Positions 8,607-17,703 are shown, counted from the stretch's first letter. The stretch is 64,000 nucleotides of DNA from CAVSMC01 sp963798655 (GCA_963798655.1 CAWCUH010000001.1:372001-436000), one strand, 5' to 3'. Notes: generated by a model from the sequence alone, not told the origin. Translations and numbers: made by a program.

Positions 8607-9659
8607 CTACGTAGGCGTCTGCGCCCGATCCCGTTGCCGCTGCTGCGGCGACGGGGTTCGGCTTTGCTCGTCGCGAGACGCGAGCACGCGCATCTCGCCG
8701 TGGCGGAACACCCAGAAGTCGTCGCGCGCGACGCCGGCCGCATCGAGCGCCTCGGCGAGCTTGCGCGGCGGCTCGTCGAGCGGCTCGTCGGTCAGCACGA
8801 ACGTTCCCCAGTGCACGGCGAGCGAGCGGCGTGCGTTCAAATCGCGGTGGATCCGGACCGCTTCCGCCGGGTCGACGTGCTGCGTCGACATGAACCAGCG
8901 CGGCGCATAGGCGCCGATCGGAATCACGGCGAGGTCGAAGGCATCGAAACGCGCGCGGATGTCGGCGAAGTCGTGCGAATAGCCGGTGTCCCCGGTGTAG
9001 ATGAACCGGAAGCCGTCCTTCTCGACGACGAAACCGCCCCATAGCGTTCGGTTGCGATCGGTGAGCGTTCGCCCGCTCCAGTGCTGGGCGGGCACGAAAT
9101 GCACATCGATGTCGTCGCCGCTCGCGCGATCCCACCAGTCCATCTCCGCGGCGACGCGCATGCCGCGCTGCTCGAAGAAAGAGCGAACGCCAAGCGGCAC
9201 GTAGAAGCGCGGCGCGCCCCCGCGCTGGCGCGCGAGCGCACGCACGCTGCCGGCGTCGAGATGATCGTAATGATTGTGCGATACGAGCACGACGTCGATG
9301 TGCGGCAGGTCGTCGATCGCAATTGCGGGCGGCACGCGCCGCTTCGGGCCGGCAAACGGCAGCGGCGATGCGCGCGCGCTGAAATGCGGATCGGTCAGGA
9401 TGTTCACGCCGCCGACCTGCAGCAGCGCCGTCGCGTGCCCGATCCACGTGATCGTCGTGTCGCTGCGGTTACGCGCGAGATAGCCGACGTCCGGGCGATC
9501 GAGCGGAAAGCGCCATCCGCCCGGCGGCTCCCAGGGCAGGCCGGCAGCGCGGCGCTCGCGCTGCCATTTGCGAAAGCTTGGCCGCGGCGGATTCGCATAA
9601 TTGTTGCGAAATCCGGCCGGCGCATGATGCGGCTTGTTCGGGTCGTAGTGCGGATTCAT
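8607..9659 (-). CDS. Metallo-beta-lactamase-fold hydrolase (NAPE-PLD/UlaG-like)
   Basis: A 350-residue metal-dependent hydrolase. The metal-binding signature SHNHYDHLD (HxHxDH) lies near the middle, with ITWIGHATALLQVGGVNILTDPHFS before it and GDTGYSHDF and HWGTFVLTDEP after it, the order seen in RomA/UlaG and N-acyl-phosphatidylethanolamine phospholipase D-like proteins. The N-terminus (NKPHHAPAGFRNNY) matches that subgroup. The natural substrate is unknown; phosphodiester or lactone bonds are typical for the family. Its start lies 222 bases from the divergent molybdenum hydroxylase gene pair. Confidence 0.85.
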   Translation of the reverse strand: MNPHYDPNKPHHAPAGFRNNYANPPRPSFRKWQRERRAAGLPWEPPGGWRFPLDRPDVGYLARNRSDTTITWIGHATALLQVGGVNILTDPHFSARASPLPFAGPKRRVPPAIAIDDLPHIDVVLVSHNHYDHLDAGSVRALARQRGGAPRFYVPLGVRSFFEQRGMRVAAEMDWWDRASGDDIDVHFVPAQHWSGRTLTDRNRTLWGGFVVEKDGFRFIYTGDTGYSHDFADIRARFDAFDLAVIPIGAYAPRWFMSTQHVDPAEAVRIHRDLNARRSLAVHWGTFVLTDEPLDEPPRKLAEALDAAGVARDDFWVFRHGEMRVLASRDEQSRTPSPQQRQRDRAQTPT

Positions 9660-9737
9660 CGCGCTCGCCTGCGGTCGCTTTGACAACGGACGCACCGCGA
9701 CGTGCGCACGGCGCGCGCGCCGATTGAACCATGAAAG

Positions 9738-9761
9738 AAGGGGCCGCGGCGGGCCCCTTTT
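9738..9761. terminator. Symmetrical GC hairpin with T-run, role uncertain
   Basis: AAGGGGCC and GGCCCCTT pair over 8 bases around a GCGGCG loop and are followed by TTTT on the + strand, the form of an intrinsic terminator. However, the surrounding genes are transcribed away from it on both sides, so no known transcript would need it here. It may insulate the two divergent promoters or end an unrecognised short RNA. Confidence 0.4.
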
Positions 9762-9881
9762 GGTGCGGCGGAACGCTTTGCCGAGCTCGCTCGGTCGACG
9801 GGATCGATGCCGGTGTTGCGACTTGGCGCGCGCGCGTATGATGTCCGCCGCAAACTCGCGAGCCACAACGCCGGATTTTCG

Positions 9882-10352
9882 ATGCCCTCCTACCGCTTGA
9901 ACGTCAACGGCAAGTTGCGCGCCGTGCGCTCGCGTGATCCCGATCAACCGCTGCTGTACGTGCTTCGCAACGCCCTTGGGCTGACCGGCGCCAAGTTCGG
10001 ATGCGGGCTCGGGCAGTGCGGTGCGTGCACGGTGCTGGTCGACGGCAAGCCGGTGCGCTCGTGCGTGGTGCCGGTTCATGACGTCGCCGGCAAGCGCGTG
10101 ACGACGATCGAAGGCCTCGACACGGCCGACAAGCCGCACCCGGTGCACGCGGCGTTCGTCGCCGAGCAGGCCGCGCAGTGCGGCTATTGCACGACCGGCA
10201 TGGTGATGACGAGCGCGGCGTTGCTCGCACGCAATCCCAAGCCCTCGCTCGACGAAGCGAAGGCTGCGCTTGCCGGCAACCTGTGCCGCTGCGGCTCGCA
10301 CGTGCGCGTGCTGCGCGCCGTGATGCGCGCAGCGAACGGGGGGAAGGCATGA
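9882..10352 (+). CDS. (2Fe-2S) subunit of xanthine-oxidase-family molybdoenzyme (IorA-like)
   Basis: The 156-residue electron-transfer subunit of a molybdenum hydroxylase. It has the plant-ferredoxin cysteine set CGLGQCGACTVLVDGKPVRSC (about residues 45-65) and the second cluster set CGYCTTGMV plus CRCG in the helical C-terminal domain, as in isoquinoline 1-oxidoreductase alpha and related aldehyde or N-heterocycle dehydrogenases. The start is the ATG at MPSYRLNVNG. The stop overlaps the large-subunit ATG. It has no signal peptide, so it would be exported together with its Tat-targeted partner. Confidence 0.92.
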   Translation: MPSYRLNVNGKLRAVRSRDPDQPLLYVLRNALGLTGAKFGCGLGQCGACTVLVDGKPVRSCVVPVHDVAGKRVTTIEGLDTADKPHPVHAAFVAEQAAQCGYCTTGMVMTSAALLARNPKPSLDEAKAALAGNLCRCGSHVRVLRAVMRAANGGKA

Positions 10353-12607
10353 ACGACAGCCGATCGGTCGCTCGCGCTCGCAACACCGCGGCCGTTTGCG
10401 CTGGGTGTGCGGCGCCCGGCGTTTCCCGCCGGCATTTCATCAAGGCCGGTGGAGCCTTGATGGTCGCGCTCGGCGCTCCGTCTGGCGCCTTTGCGCAAAA
10501 GCTCGCGCCGATCGGTGGCTCGCCGGGGAAGACGGTGGACCCGGGCGAGGTCGACGCGTTCTTCGCCGTGCATCAGGACGGAACGGTGACGCTGTACTCG
10601 GGAAAGGTCGATCTCGGACAGGGACTGCGGATCGCGATCCCGCAGATGGCAGCGGAGGAGCTCGGCATCGACTTGAGCGCGATCACGCTCGTCGAGGGCG
10701 ACACCGCATTGACGCCCGATCAGGGTCCGACCGCGGGTAGTAGCGGCGTGATGCGCGGTGGCGTGCAGATCCGCGAAGCCGCCGCGACCGCCCGCGAAGC
10801 GCTGATCGCGATGGCGGCGGAGCGGCTCGGCAAGCCGGCAGCCGAGCTCGAAGCTGCGAACGGCCAGGTGCGACCCAGGAGCGGCGGCGCCGGCATCGGC
10901 TTCGGCGAGCTGATCGGCGACCGGCGCTTCGGGCTCAACGTCAATCGCAAGGCACCGCTGAAGCGTCCCGCGGACTACGCGATCGTCGGCAAGCCGCTGC
11001 CCCGTCCCGACATCCCGGCGAAGGTTCGCGGAACGCACGCGTTCGTGCACGATCTTCGACTGCCCGGCATGCTGCACGCGCGCGTCGTTCGGCCCGCGGC
11101 GGTCGGCGCCACCGTAGTGTCCATCGACGAAGCGTCGATTGCGTCGATTCGTGATGCGCGCGTCGTGCGCGTGGGGAGCTTCGTGGGCGTCGTTGCGCCG
11201 AACGAGTGGGACGCGGTCGTCGCCGCACGGAAGCTGCGCGTCACGTGGTCCGATGCCCGCACGCTCGTCGGCAACGACGGCGTGCGGCAGTGGATGACGA
11301 ACGGACCGTTCGAGTCCGAGCAGGCGCTGACGAGCAAGGGCGACGCGAAGGCGGCGCTTGCATCGTCGTCGCAGCGCATCGCGGCGACGTACTACTGGCC
11401 GGTGCAGACGCACGGCTCGATGGGCCCGTCGTGCGCGGTCGCCGACGTGCGCGACGGCCGCGCGACGATCTGGACGGCGTCGCAGGCGACGCACCGCTTT
11501 CGTTCGACGTTCGCGAAGATCCTCGACCTGCCGCCAAGCGCCGTGCGGCTCATCTACGTCGACGGCGCAGGCTGCTACGGCATGAACGGCCACGACGACG
11601 CGGCCGCCGACGCTGCGCTGCTGTCGAAGGCGACCGGCAAGCCGGTCCGCGTGCAGTGGATGCGCGAAGACGAGCATGGCTGGGATCCGAAGGGTCCGCC
11701 GCAGCTGCTGTCGCTCGACGGCGCGCTCGGCGCCGACGGCTCGATCGCCGCGTGGCGCACCGAGATGTGGCTTCCGAAAGCGACGGCGAATCTGCCGAAC
11801 GTTCCGCTGCTCGGTCCGCAGGACGCCGGCATCACGCAAGTGCAGGGCATCTCGACCGGTCTCATCAGCCAGAACGGCGACCCGCCGTATGCCGTGGCGA
11901 ACGTCGAGGTTCTCGTGCACTGGCTCAAGGATTCGCCGCTGCGGCCGTCGAACATCCGCGCGCCGGGCAAGATCGCGAATCTCTTTGCCGTGGAGAGCTT
12001 CACCGACGAGCTGGCGGCGAAAGCGGGCGCCGATCCGGTCGAGTTCCGGCTGCGCGGATTGACCGATCCGCGCGCAATCGAGGTCATCAAGCGCGCCGCC
12101 GCGCTCGCCGGCTGGCAGCCGCGCGGCGCTCGCGCGCCGTCAGGATCGGGCCGCGGCTTCGCGTACGCGCACTACAAGCACAACGAAACGTACGTCGCGA
12201 TGGCGATGGACGTCGACGTCGACCGCGCGTCCGGCGCAATCCGCGTGCGCCGCGTCGCCTGCGCGCACGATTGCGGCCTCGTGATCAACCCCGATGCATT
12301 GCGCGCACAGGTCGAGGGCAGCATCCTGCAGACGCTGTCGCGCACGCTGCACGAGGAAGTGATGTTCGACGCGGCCCGGGTCACGAGCGTCGACTGGAAC
12401 AGCTATCCGATCCTTCGCTTCCCGGAGGTGCCCGAGGTTGCCATCGACGTGATCGCGAGACCCGACGAGCCGCCGCTCGGCGCGGGCGAGGCCGCCACCG
12501 TCACCGTGCCCGCGGCGCTCGCGAATGCCGTGTTCGACGCCGTCGGCGTGCGGTTGCGCAGCGTCCCCTTCACCCGCGAGCGCGTGAAGTCCGCGATCTC
12601 GGCATGA
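10349..12607 (+). CDS. Molybdopterin-binding subunit, Tat-exported (IorB-like)
   Basis: The 752-residue catalytic subunit of a two-subunit molybdenum hydroxylase. A twin-arginine signal (VSRRHFIKAGGALMVALG, about residues 24-41) indicates folded export to the periplasm; it is unusually preceded by a CAGC pair. Cofactor-site sequences include GKVDLGQGLRIAIPQM, TAGSSGV, SMGPSCAVADV, and the C-terminal GAGEAATVTVPAALANAV, whose glutamate is the expected catalytic base. The two-subunit layout without an FAD subunit points to a cytochrome or other periplasmic acceptor. The substrate is not deducible; members oxidise N-heterocycles or aldehydes. A CWC protein gene follows after 10 bases. Confidence 0.9.
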   Translation: MNDSRSVARARNTAAVCAGCAAPGVSRRHFIKAGGALMVALGAPSGAFAQKLAPIGGSPGKTVDPGEVDAFFAVHQDGTVTLYSGKVDLGQGLRIAIPQMAAEELGIDLSAITLVEGDTALTPDQGPTAGSSGVMRGGVQIREAAATAREALIAMAAERLGKPAAELEAANGQVRPRSGGAGIGFGELIGDRRFGLNVNRKAPLKRPADYAIVGKPLPRPDIPAKVRGTHAFVHDLRLPGMLHARVVRPAAVGATVVSIDEASIASIRDARVVRVGSFVGVVAPNEWDAVVAARKLRVTWSDARTLVGNDGVRQWMTNGPFESEQALTSKGDAKAALASSSQRIAATYYWPVQTHGSMGPSCAVADVRDGRATIWTASQATHRFRSTFAKILDLPPSAVRLIYVDGAGCYGMNGHDDAAADAALLSKATGKPVRVQWMREDEHGWDPKGPPQLLSLDGALGADGSIAAWRTEMWLPKATANLPNVPLLGPQDAGITQVQGISTGLISQNGDPPYAVANVEVLVHWLKDSPLRPSNIRAPGKIANLFAVESFTDELAAKAGADPVEFRLRGLTDPRAIEVIKRAAALAGWQPRGARAPSGSGRGFAYAHYKHNETYVAMAMDVDVDRASGAIRVRRVACAHDCGLVINPDALRAQVEGSILQTLSRTLHEEVMFDAARVTSVDWNSYPILRFPEVPEVAIDVIARPDEPPLGAGEAATVTVPAALANAVFDAVGVRLRSVPFTRERVKSAISA

Positions 12608-12617
12608 CCCGCCCACG

Positions 12618-12821
12618 ATGAGTACGATCGACGAGACGGCGAGCGACGCTGCGCGCTGTCCGCTTTGCGCCGGGCCGAACCTGTGCGCGATCGCGGCTGG
12701 GCTCGTCGACGAATCGTGCTGGTGCGCGCAGATCGAGTTCTCGCCGCACGCGCTCGAAAACGTTCCGCCGCAGGACCGCGGCCGCCGCTGCATCTGCCCG
12801 AAATGTGCCGTCCAGCGATAG
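12618..12821 (+). CDS. Cysteine-rich CWC family protein
   Basis: A 67-residue protein with seven or more cysteines arranged as CPLC, NLC, CWC and CICPKC, the spacing of the Cys_rich_CWC family, which probably binds zinc through a compact knuckle. No enzymatic role is established for the family. It begins 10 bases after the molybdoenzyme gene in the same direction, so it is likely cotranscribed; whether it helps cofactor handling there is inference. Confidence 0.82.
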   Translation: MSTIDETASDAARCPLCAGPNLCAIAAGLVDESCWCAQIEFSPHALENVPPQDRGRRCICPKCAVQR

Positions 12822-12927
12822 CCGCGCGATCGAGCGATCTTGACGGCGTCGCGCCTTTCGCCGGAATAACGCAAGCATCGCCGATGTTGTCGGCTTGCGG
12901 CCTGCGCCGCGCCTGTCGGGAGACGCA

Positions 12928-13527
12928 ATGACGCGCGCCGTCGCGATTGTCTGCTTGGTGCTGTTGTCGATGCTCGCCGCCGCGCAGCCCGCGGCGGTTC
13001 GCATTCGCGGCGACGTCGAGACCTTCGACGGCACGCTGCTGACGGTGAAATCGCGTGACGGAGCGACGTTCTCGGTCCGCCTCGCCGACAACTTCACCGT
13101 CGGCGGCTTGACGCACGCCTCGCTCGCCGATGCCGTTCCGGGCAAGTTCGTCGGCACGGCCGCAACGCCACAAGCGGACGGCACGCTGCGCGCGCTCGAG
13201 CTCTTCATCTTTCCCGATTCCGCGCGCGGCAGCAACGAAGGTCACGGGGCGTGGGATTTGCAGCCGCAGAGCACGATGACCAACGCGACGATCGCGGAAG
13301 TCGTCACGGCACCGGAAGGCCGTGTGCTGACGCTGCGCTACAAGGACGGCGAGAAGCGGGTGCTGGTGCCCGACTCGGCGCCCGTCGTGAAAGCTGCGCC
13401 GGCCGACCGCTCGATGGTGGTTGCGGGAGCCCACGTGTTCATTTTCGGCGCGCAACGCCAGCCGGACGGCACGTTGACGGCGTCGCGCGTGACCGTCGGG
13501 CTGAACGGGCTCGTGCCGCCGATGTAG
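12928..13527 (+). CDS. Periplasmic beta-rich protein (DUF5666-like)
   Basis: A 199-residue protein with a Sec signal peptide (MTRAVAIVCLVLLSMLAAAQPAA). The mature region seems to hold two similar OB-like units: IRGDVETFDGTLLTVKSRDG with FSVRLADNF, and TIAEVVTAPEGRVLTLRYKDGEKRVLVPDSAPV, each followed by a G-x-x-V-F/V-x-G-A stretch and QPDGT/QADGT. This looks like the DUF5666-type proteins found beside metal or redox enzymes, but the assignment is by eye. A GGGAG ribosome site precedes the ATG. It converges on the FAD/GcvT gene with 8 bases between stops. Confidence 0.65.
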   Translation: MTRAVAIVCLVLLSMLAAAQPAAVRIRGDVETFDGTLLTVKSRDGATFSVRLADNFTVGGLTHASLADAVPGKFVGTAATPQADGTLRALELFIFPDSARGSNEGHGAWDLQPQSTMTNATIAEVVTAPEGRVLTLRYKDGEKRVLVPDSAPVVKAAPADRSMVVAGAHVFIFGAQRQPDGTLTASRVTVGLNGLVPPM

Positions 13528-13535
13528 CCGCGCGG

Positions 13536-15974
13536 CTACGCCGGTGGCGCGAGATGCGGCGTGACCGCGAAGCTCTCGCCGGCGATGTCGACCGCATAGC
13601 GCGCGCAAAGCACGGCTTCGTCGGTGAGGCCCGCTGAATCCGGAGGCGCGGAGCGCGCATACCCCATGGCGACGGCGCGCCCGAGCCTGCCGCTGTAGCC
13701 GGCCGACGTGATCTCGCCGACGTTGCGGCCGTCCATCAGGATCGGCTCGCCGCCCCATGCGAACGCATGCGGATCGTCGAATGTGAACATGACCAGCCGT
13801 TTGATGAGCGGCATCGTCCTTGCGATGGCGAGTGCGTCGCGGCCGATGAACGGAGCGCGCTTGCCCATCGCCACGGCGAAGCCCAATCCTGCCTGCCACG
13901 GCGTTTCGTCCGGCGAGAGCTCGGCGCCCCACGCGCGGCGACCGGCTTCGATGCGAAGCGCGTCGAGCGTGTAGTAGCCGGCGTCGGCGAGCGCGAATTC
14001 GGCGCCGACGGCGACGATCGCGTCGTAAAGCGTCACGCACTGGTCGGTCGGCACGTACAGCTCGTAGCCCGGTCCGCCGACGTAGCTCATGCGCGCGGCG
14101 CGCGCCCGCGCGTAGCCAACGTCGATTTCGCGCGTCGTCGCGAAAGGCATCGCCTCCCGCGACAAATCATCCGGCGAAATGCGCTCGAGCAGCGACCGCG
14201 CGCTCGGCCCCATCAGCGAGATCACCGAATACGCGCTCGTGACGTCGATCAGGCTTGCATGCTCGGCGGCTTCGATGTTTCGCTCGATCCACGCGAAATC
14301 GCGCGTCGTCTGCGACGACCCGGTGACGATGAAGAACTGGTCCATCGCGACGCGGGTGATCGTGACGTCGCTTTCGAAGCCGCCGCGCACATTGAGCATC
14401 GCCGAGTAAACGATGCGTCCCGGCGCGACGTCGACATCGTTCGCGCAGAGCCGCGAAAGCACCGTGGCGGCGTCGCGGCCCTTCAACACGAATTTGCCGA
14501 ACGATGTCTGGTCGAACACGACGACGTTCTCGCGGCAGCGGCGCTGCTCCTCCAGCACGTACGGAAGCCAGCCGGGGCTGCCGAGCGTCGGCGCCGGCTC
14601 GCGCGCATCCGCCGGAAGGAAATAGTTCGCCCGCTCCCAATTCATCTTGCTGCCGAACAGCGCACGTTTCGCCTTCAGCCGATCGTAGAGCGGCGAGCGG
14701 CGCAGCGGGCGCACGGTGGCGAGCTCCTCGCGCGGCCAGCGCATCGCGTAGTGCAGTCCCAGCGATTCGACCGTGCGGTCCGCGAGATGGCTGCGATTCG
14801 CATGCAGCGGCGCGAAGCGCCGGATGTCGACATCCCAGAGATCCATCGGCGGCTCGTCGTCGACGATCCATTGCGCGACGAGCTTGCCCGCACCGCCCGC
14901 GTTGGCGATTCCGGCCGAATTGAATCCGGCGCAAACGAAATAGCCGTCGAGGTTCGGCGCCTCGCCGAGGATGAAGTTGCCGTCGGGCGTGAAGCTCTCC
15001 GGTCCGTTCAGCAGCAGCTTCACTTCGGCCGTCGCAAGGCACGGCGTCCGATGGATCGCGTTGTGCATCAGGATCTCGAAGTGATCCCAGTCCTCGGGCA
15101 GCAGCTGGAACTCGAAGTGCGCTGGGATAGGATCGACGTTCCACGGCTTCGCCTTCGGCTCGAAGCCGCCCATGACGAGCCCGCCGACCTCCTCCTTGTA
15201 GTAGAGATAACCGTCGGGGTCGCGGATCACGGGCAACTGCGGCGTGACGCCGCCGATCGCCTTCGTGACGAGATAGAAGTGCTCGGCCGAGTAGAGCGGC
15301 ACCGTCACGCCGGCGAGGCGCCCGAACTCGCGCGACCATTGCCCGGCACAATTGACGATCGTCTCGCATGCGATCGTGCCGTGCTCTTCGCCGCTGCGCC
15401 ACTGGACGCCGCCGACGCGACGCCCTTCGCGCACGACGTCGACGACGCGCACGCCCTCGGCGATCGTCGCACCGCGCAGGCGCGCGCCTTTGGCGAGCGA
15501 TTGCGTGAGGTCCGTCGGATTGGCCTTGCCGTCGCCGGGAATCCAGACGCCGCCGCAGAGATCGTCGGTGCGAAGGATCGGCGCGATGCGCGCGATCTCG
15601 GCGGGCGACACGAAGTCGAAGTCGATGCCGAAGCTCCTTGCGCGCGCCATCTGCCGCTTCAACAGCGTCAGGCGCTCCGCCGTTTTCGCGATGTTGAGGC
15701 TGCCGCATTGCTTCCAGCCGGTTGCGAGGCCGGTTTCCGCCTCGAGCGCCGAATAGAGCTCGATGCCATAGCGGCTCATCGCGGTCGCGTTGCGCGTCGC
15801 CCGTGTCTGGCCCACGAGCCCCGCGGCGTGCCATGTCGTGCCACACGTGAGCTGTCCCTGCTCGAGCAGAACGACGTCGTGCACGCCGAGCTTCGCGAGG
15901 TGATACGCGGTCGAGCAGCCGACGATGCCGCCGCCGACGATCACGACACGCGCGTGCGTCGGCAGGCGATTCAC
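13536..15974 (-). CDS. FAD-dependent N-demethylating dehydrogenase with GcvT domain (DMGDH/sarcosine dehydrogenase-like)
   Basis: An 812-residue two-part enzyme. Residues about 8-400 form a DAO-type FAD domain beginning VVIVGGGIVGCSTAYHLAKLG; the segment GTTWHAAGLV matches the place where dimethylglycine dehydrogenases attach FAD to a histidine. Residues about 430-810 form a GcvT/aminomethyltransferase domain (VFDQTSFGKFVLKGRDA, GPGYELYVP, GAELSPDETPW) that in relatives passes the methylene group to tetrahydrofolate. Start: GTG overlapping the preceding gene's stop (GTGA). It is the last gene of the phosphonate operon, so an N-methylated aminophosphonate is a plausible substrate (inference); dimethylglycine or sarcosine is the default alternative. 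Confidence 0.85.
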   Translation of the reverse strand: MNRLPTHARVVIVGGGIVGCSTAYHLAKLGVHDVVLLEQGQLTCGTTWHAAGLVGQTRATRNATAMSRYGIELYSALEAETGLATGWKQCGSLNIAKTAERLTLLKRQMARARSFGIDFDFVSPAEIARIAPILRTDDLCGGVWIPGDGKANPTDLTQSLAKGARLRGATIAEGVRVVDVVREGRRVGGVQWRSGEEHGTIACETIVNCAGQWSREFGRLAGVTVPLYSAEHFYLVTKAIGGVTPQLPVIRDPDGYLYYKEEVGGLVMGGFEPKAKPWNVDPIPAHFEFQLLPEDWDHFEILMHNAIHRTPCLATAEVKLLLNGPESFTPDGNFILGEAPNLDGYFVCAGFNSAGIANAGGAGKLVAQWIVDDEPPMDLWDVDIRRFAPLHANRSHLADRTVESLGLHYAMRWPREELATVRPLRRSPLYDRLKAKRALFGSKMNWERANYFLPADAREPAPTLGSPGWLPYVLEEQRRCRENVVVFDQTSFGKFVLKGRDAATVLSRLCANDVDVAPGRIVYSAMLNVRGGFESDVTITRVAMDQFFIVTGSSQTTRDFAWIERNIEAAEHASLIDVTSAYSVISLMGPSARSLLERISPDDLSREAMPFATTREIDVGYARARAARMSYVGGPGYELYVPTDQCVTLYDAIVAVGAEFALADAGYYTLDALRIEAGRRAWGAELSPDETPWQAGLGFAVAMGKRAPFIGRDALAIARTMPLIKRLVMFTFDDPHAFAWGGEPILMDGRNVGEITSAGYSGRLGRAVAMGYARSAPPDSAGLTDEAVLCARYAVDIAGESFAVTPHLAPPA

Positions 15975-16837
15975 GAGGCGTCGTCCGGTTGCAGCCGCGA
16001 TAGGCAGCACGCGGTTGCGTGCAGCCAGCACGAGCGGTCCTCGACGTGCGCGTCGGTGCGCAGCGTGTGCGGCTCGCGCCAGTCGTCGCCGCGCTTGGCC
16101 TGCAGCTTGCGATTCAAATCGTCGCTTCGGTGCTCGGTGCACGCGTAGATGCCGACGCGCGAGACGTAGGTGAGCGCGACCCGGCCGCGCCCGCGCAAGG
16201 CGAGGTACATCGCGCCGTAGCCCGCATGATTGGCGTCGGCCGCCGTGAGCGGAAAGAGCAGCCTCCCACCGGGCCGCAGCCATTCCAGCCACTGCGTCGC
16301 CGGGTGGGTGACGCCGCAATTGACGAAAATCTTATCGACCGAGCCCGACACGACGCTTCCTTCGGAGCCGTTGGCCACGCTGACGTAGGAATAATCGGCG
16401 AGATTCTCGCGCGCGCGTTCCGCAAGCAGCGGATCGGCTTCAAAGCCCGTAACGCGTCCTTGCGCTTCGACCAGTTCGGCGAAGATCGCGGTGTAGTAGC
16501 CGGTTCCGGTGCCGATGTGAACGACGCTTTCGCCGGGCGCGACGTCGAGCGCGTCGATCCACGAGGCGAGGCTGCTCGGCTCGCCGTTGTTCAGGCCGCG
16601 CGCTTCGTCGATCGCGATCAGCACATCGCGATAGACCTCGGCCGGCGCGGCGGTCGCAGTGGATTCGTAACGCGGCTGCCCGTGCTCGTCGGGCACGCAG
16701 AGCCGCCACGGTCCTGGGCCGAGGAAGCGCTCTCGCGCAACGCGAGAAAACGCGTCGAACAGTCGGGTCGAGCGAACGTTCGCCTTGTCGCGGACCGCTT
16801 CCGCGTAGCCGCGCCGGACTGATTCGATCTCGGTCAT
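15971..16837 (-). CDS. Protein-L-isoaspartate O-methyltransferase-like SAM enzyme
   Basis: A 288-residue class I methyltransferase of the Pcm type. The SAM-binding motif I is VVHIGTGTGYYTAIFAELV (about residues 105-123), followed by the acidic motif GFEADPLLAERARENL and a motif II region VDKIFVNCGVTHP. The N-terminal part (VARERFLGPGPWRLCVPDE) resembles the Pcm cap in which a substrate loop sits. It is longer than standard Pcm (about 210-220 residues) because of about 65 extra C-terminal residues rich in Arg, Asp and Cys. The position inside the phosphonate operon (11 bases after the DMT gene, overlapping the FAD/GcvT gene) makes a general protein-repair role less obvious. Confidence 0.78.
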   Translation of the reverse strand: MTEIESVRRGYAEAVRDKANVRSTRLFDAFSRVARERFLGPGPWRLCVPDEHGQPRYESTATAAPAEVYRDVLIAIDEARGLNNGEPSSLASWIDALDVAPGESVVHIGTGTGYYTAIFAELVEAQGRVTGFEADPLLAERARENLADYSYVSVANGSEGSVVSGSVDKIFVNCGVTHPATQWLEWLRPGGRLLFPLTAADANHAGYGAMYLALRGRGRVALTYVSRVGIYACTEHRSDDLNRKLQAKRGDDWREPHTLRTDAHVEDRSCWLHATACCLSRLQPDDAS

Positions 16838-16848
16838 GGCGGCAACCG

Positions 16849-17703
16849 CTACAGCTTCAGTGCCGCGACGCCGATGACGACGCTCGCCGCGCCGGCGAGC
16901 CGCGGCAGTCCGAACCCTTCGCGCAGCCACACGGCGCCGATCAGCGCAGCGAAAAGCACCGATGTCTCACGCAGCGCCGCGACGGCTGCGACCGGCGCAC
17001 GCGTCATCGCCCACAGCACGATCGCGTAGGCGCCGAGGCTTGCCGCGCCGCCCGCGACGCCGCGCCGCCAGCTCTGCCCGAAGTAGCGCGTCGCGCTCGC
17101 GCCGTATCGCCAGCGAACCCAGAGGAGAAACGGCAGGCCCTCGAGGAAAATCAGCCACGACACGTAGCCCCACGGATTGCCCGACGCGCGCGCGCCGGCT
17201 CCGTCGATCAGCGTGTACGACGCGATGATCGCCGCGTTCGCGAAGGCCCACCACTTCGCCGCAGGCGGATGCGCGCCGCGGCGCACGAACGCGATGCTCA
17301 CGATGCCCGCGCAGATGAGCGCAATGCCGAGCGTCACCTGCGGTGCGGGCCATTCGCGCAGGAACAGCACGCCGAGCACGGTGACGAGCAACGGCGCGCT
17401 GCCGCGCATCAGCGGATACGCGAACGAGAGGTCGCCGACGCGGTATGCCTTGGCGAGCGTCAGGTAGTAGCCGAAGTGAACGACGGCCGATGCGGCGGCG
17501 AACTTCCACGACGCGGCGGCGGGAAGCCCGATCCAGGGCACGACGAGGAGCGCGACGATCGACGAGCCGGCGACGATCGTCGCCGTATCGAGCATCGGGT
17601 CGCCGCTCGGCCCGGACTTGAGCAGCGCATTCCAGCCGGCGTGCAGCAACCCGGCGGCGAGCACGGCGAGCGTCACGCCAAGCGAGAGTTCCGATGCAGG
17701 CAT
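16849..17703 (-). CDS. DMT-superfamily (EamA) transporter
   Basis: A 284-residue integral membrane protein with about ten hydrophobic segments and two EamA halves (first half to about residue 140, second from AKWWAFANAAIIASYTLIDG). The opening LAAGLLHAGWNALLKSG is typical of one EamA subgroup, and the C-terminal half ends in LREGFGLPRLAGAASVVIGVAALKL. DMT proteins usually export or exchange small metabolites. The gene starts 7 bases after the Na/Pi carrier stop and so belongs to the same transcript; movement of an aminophosphonate or its breakdown product is possible but unproved. Confidence 0.85.
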   Translation of the reverse strand: MPASELSLGVTLAVLAAGLLHAGWNALLKSGPSGDPMLDTATIVAGSSIVALLVVPWIGLPAAASWKFAAASAVVHFGYYLTLAKAYRVGDLSFAYPLMRGSAPLLVTVLGVLFLREWPAPQVTLGIALICAGIVSIAFVRRGAHPPAAKWWAFANAAIIASYTLIDGAGARASGNPWGYVSWLIFLEGLPFLLWVRWRYGASATRYFGQSWRRGVAGGAASLGAYAIVLWAMTRAPVAAVAALRETSVLFAALIGAVWLREGFGLPRLAGAASVVIGVAALKL

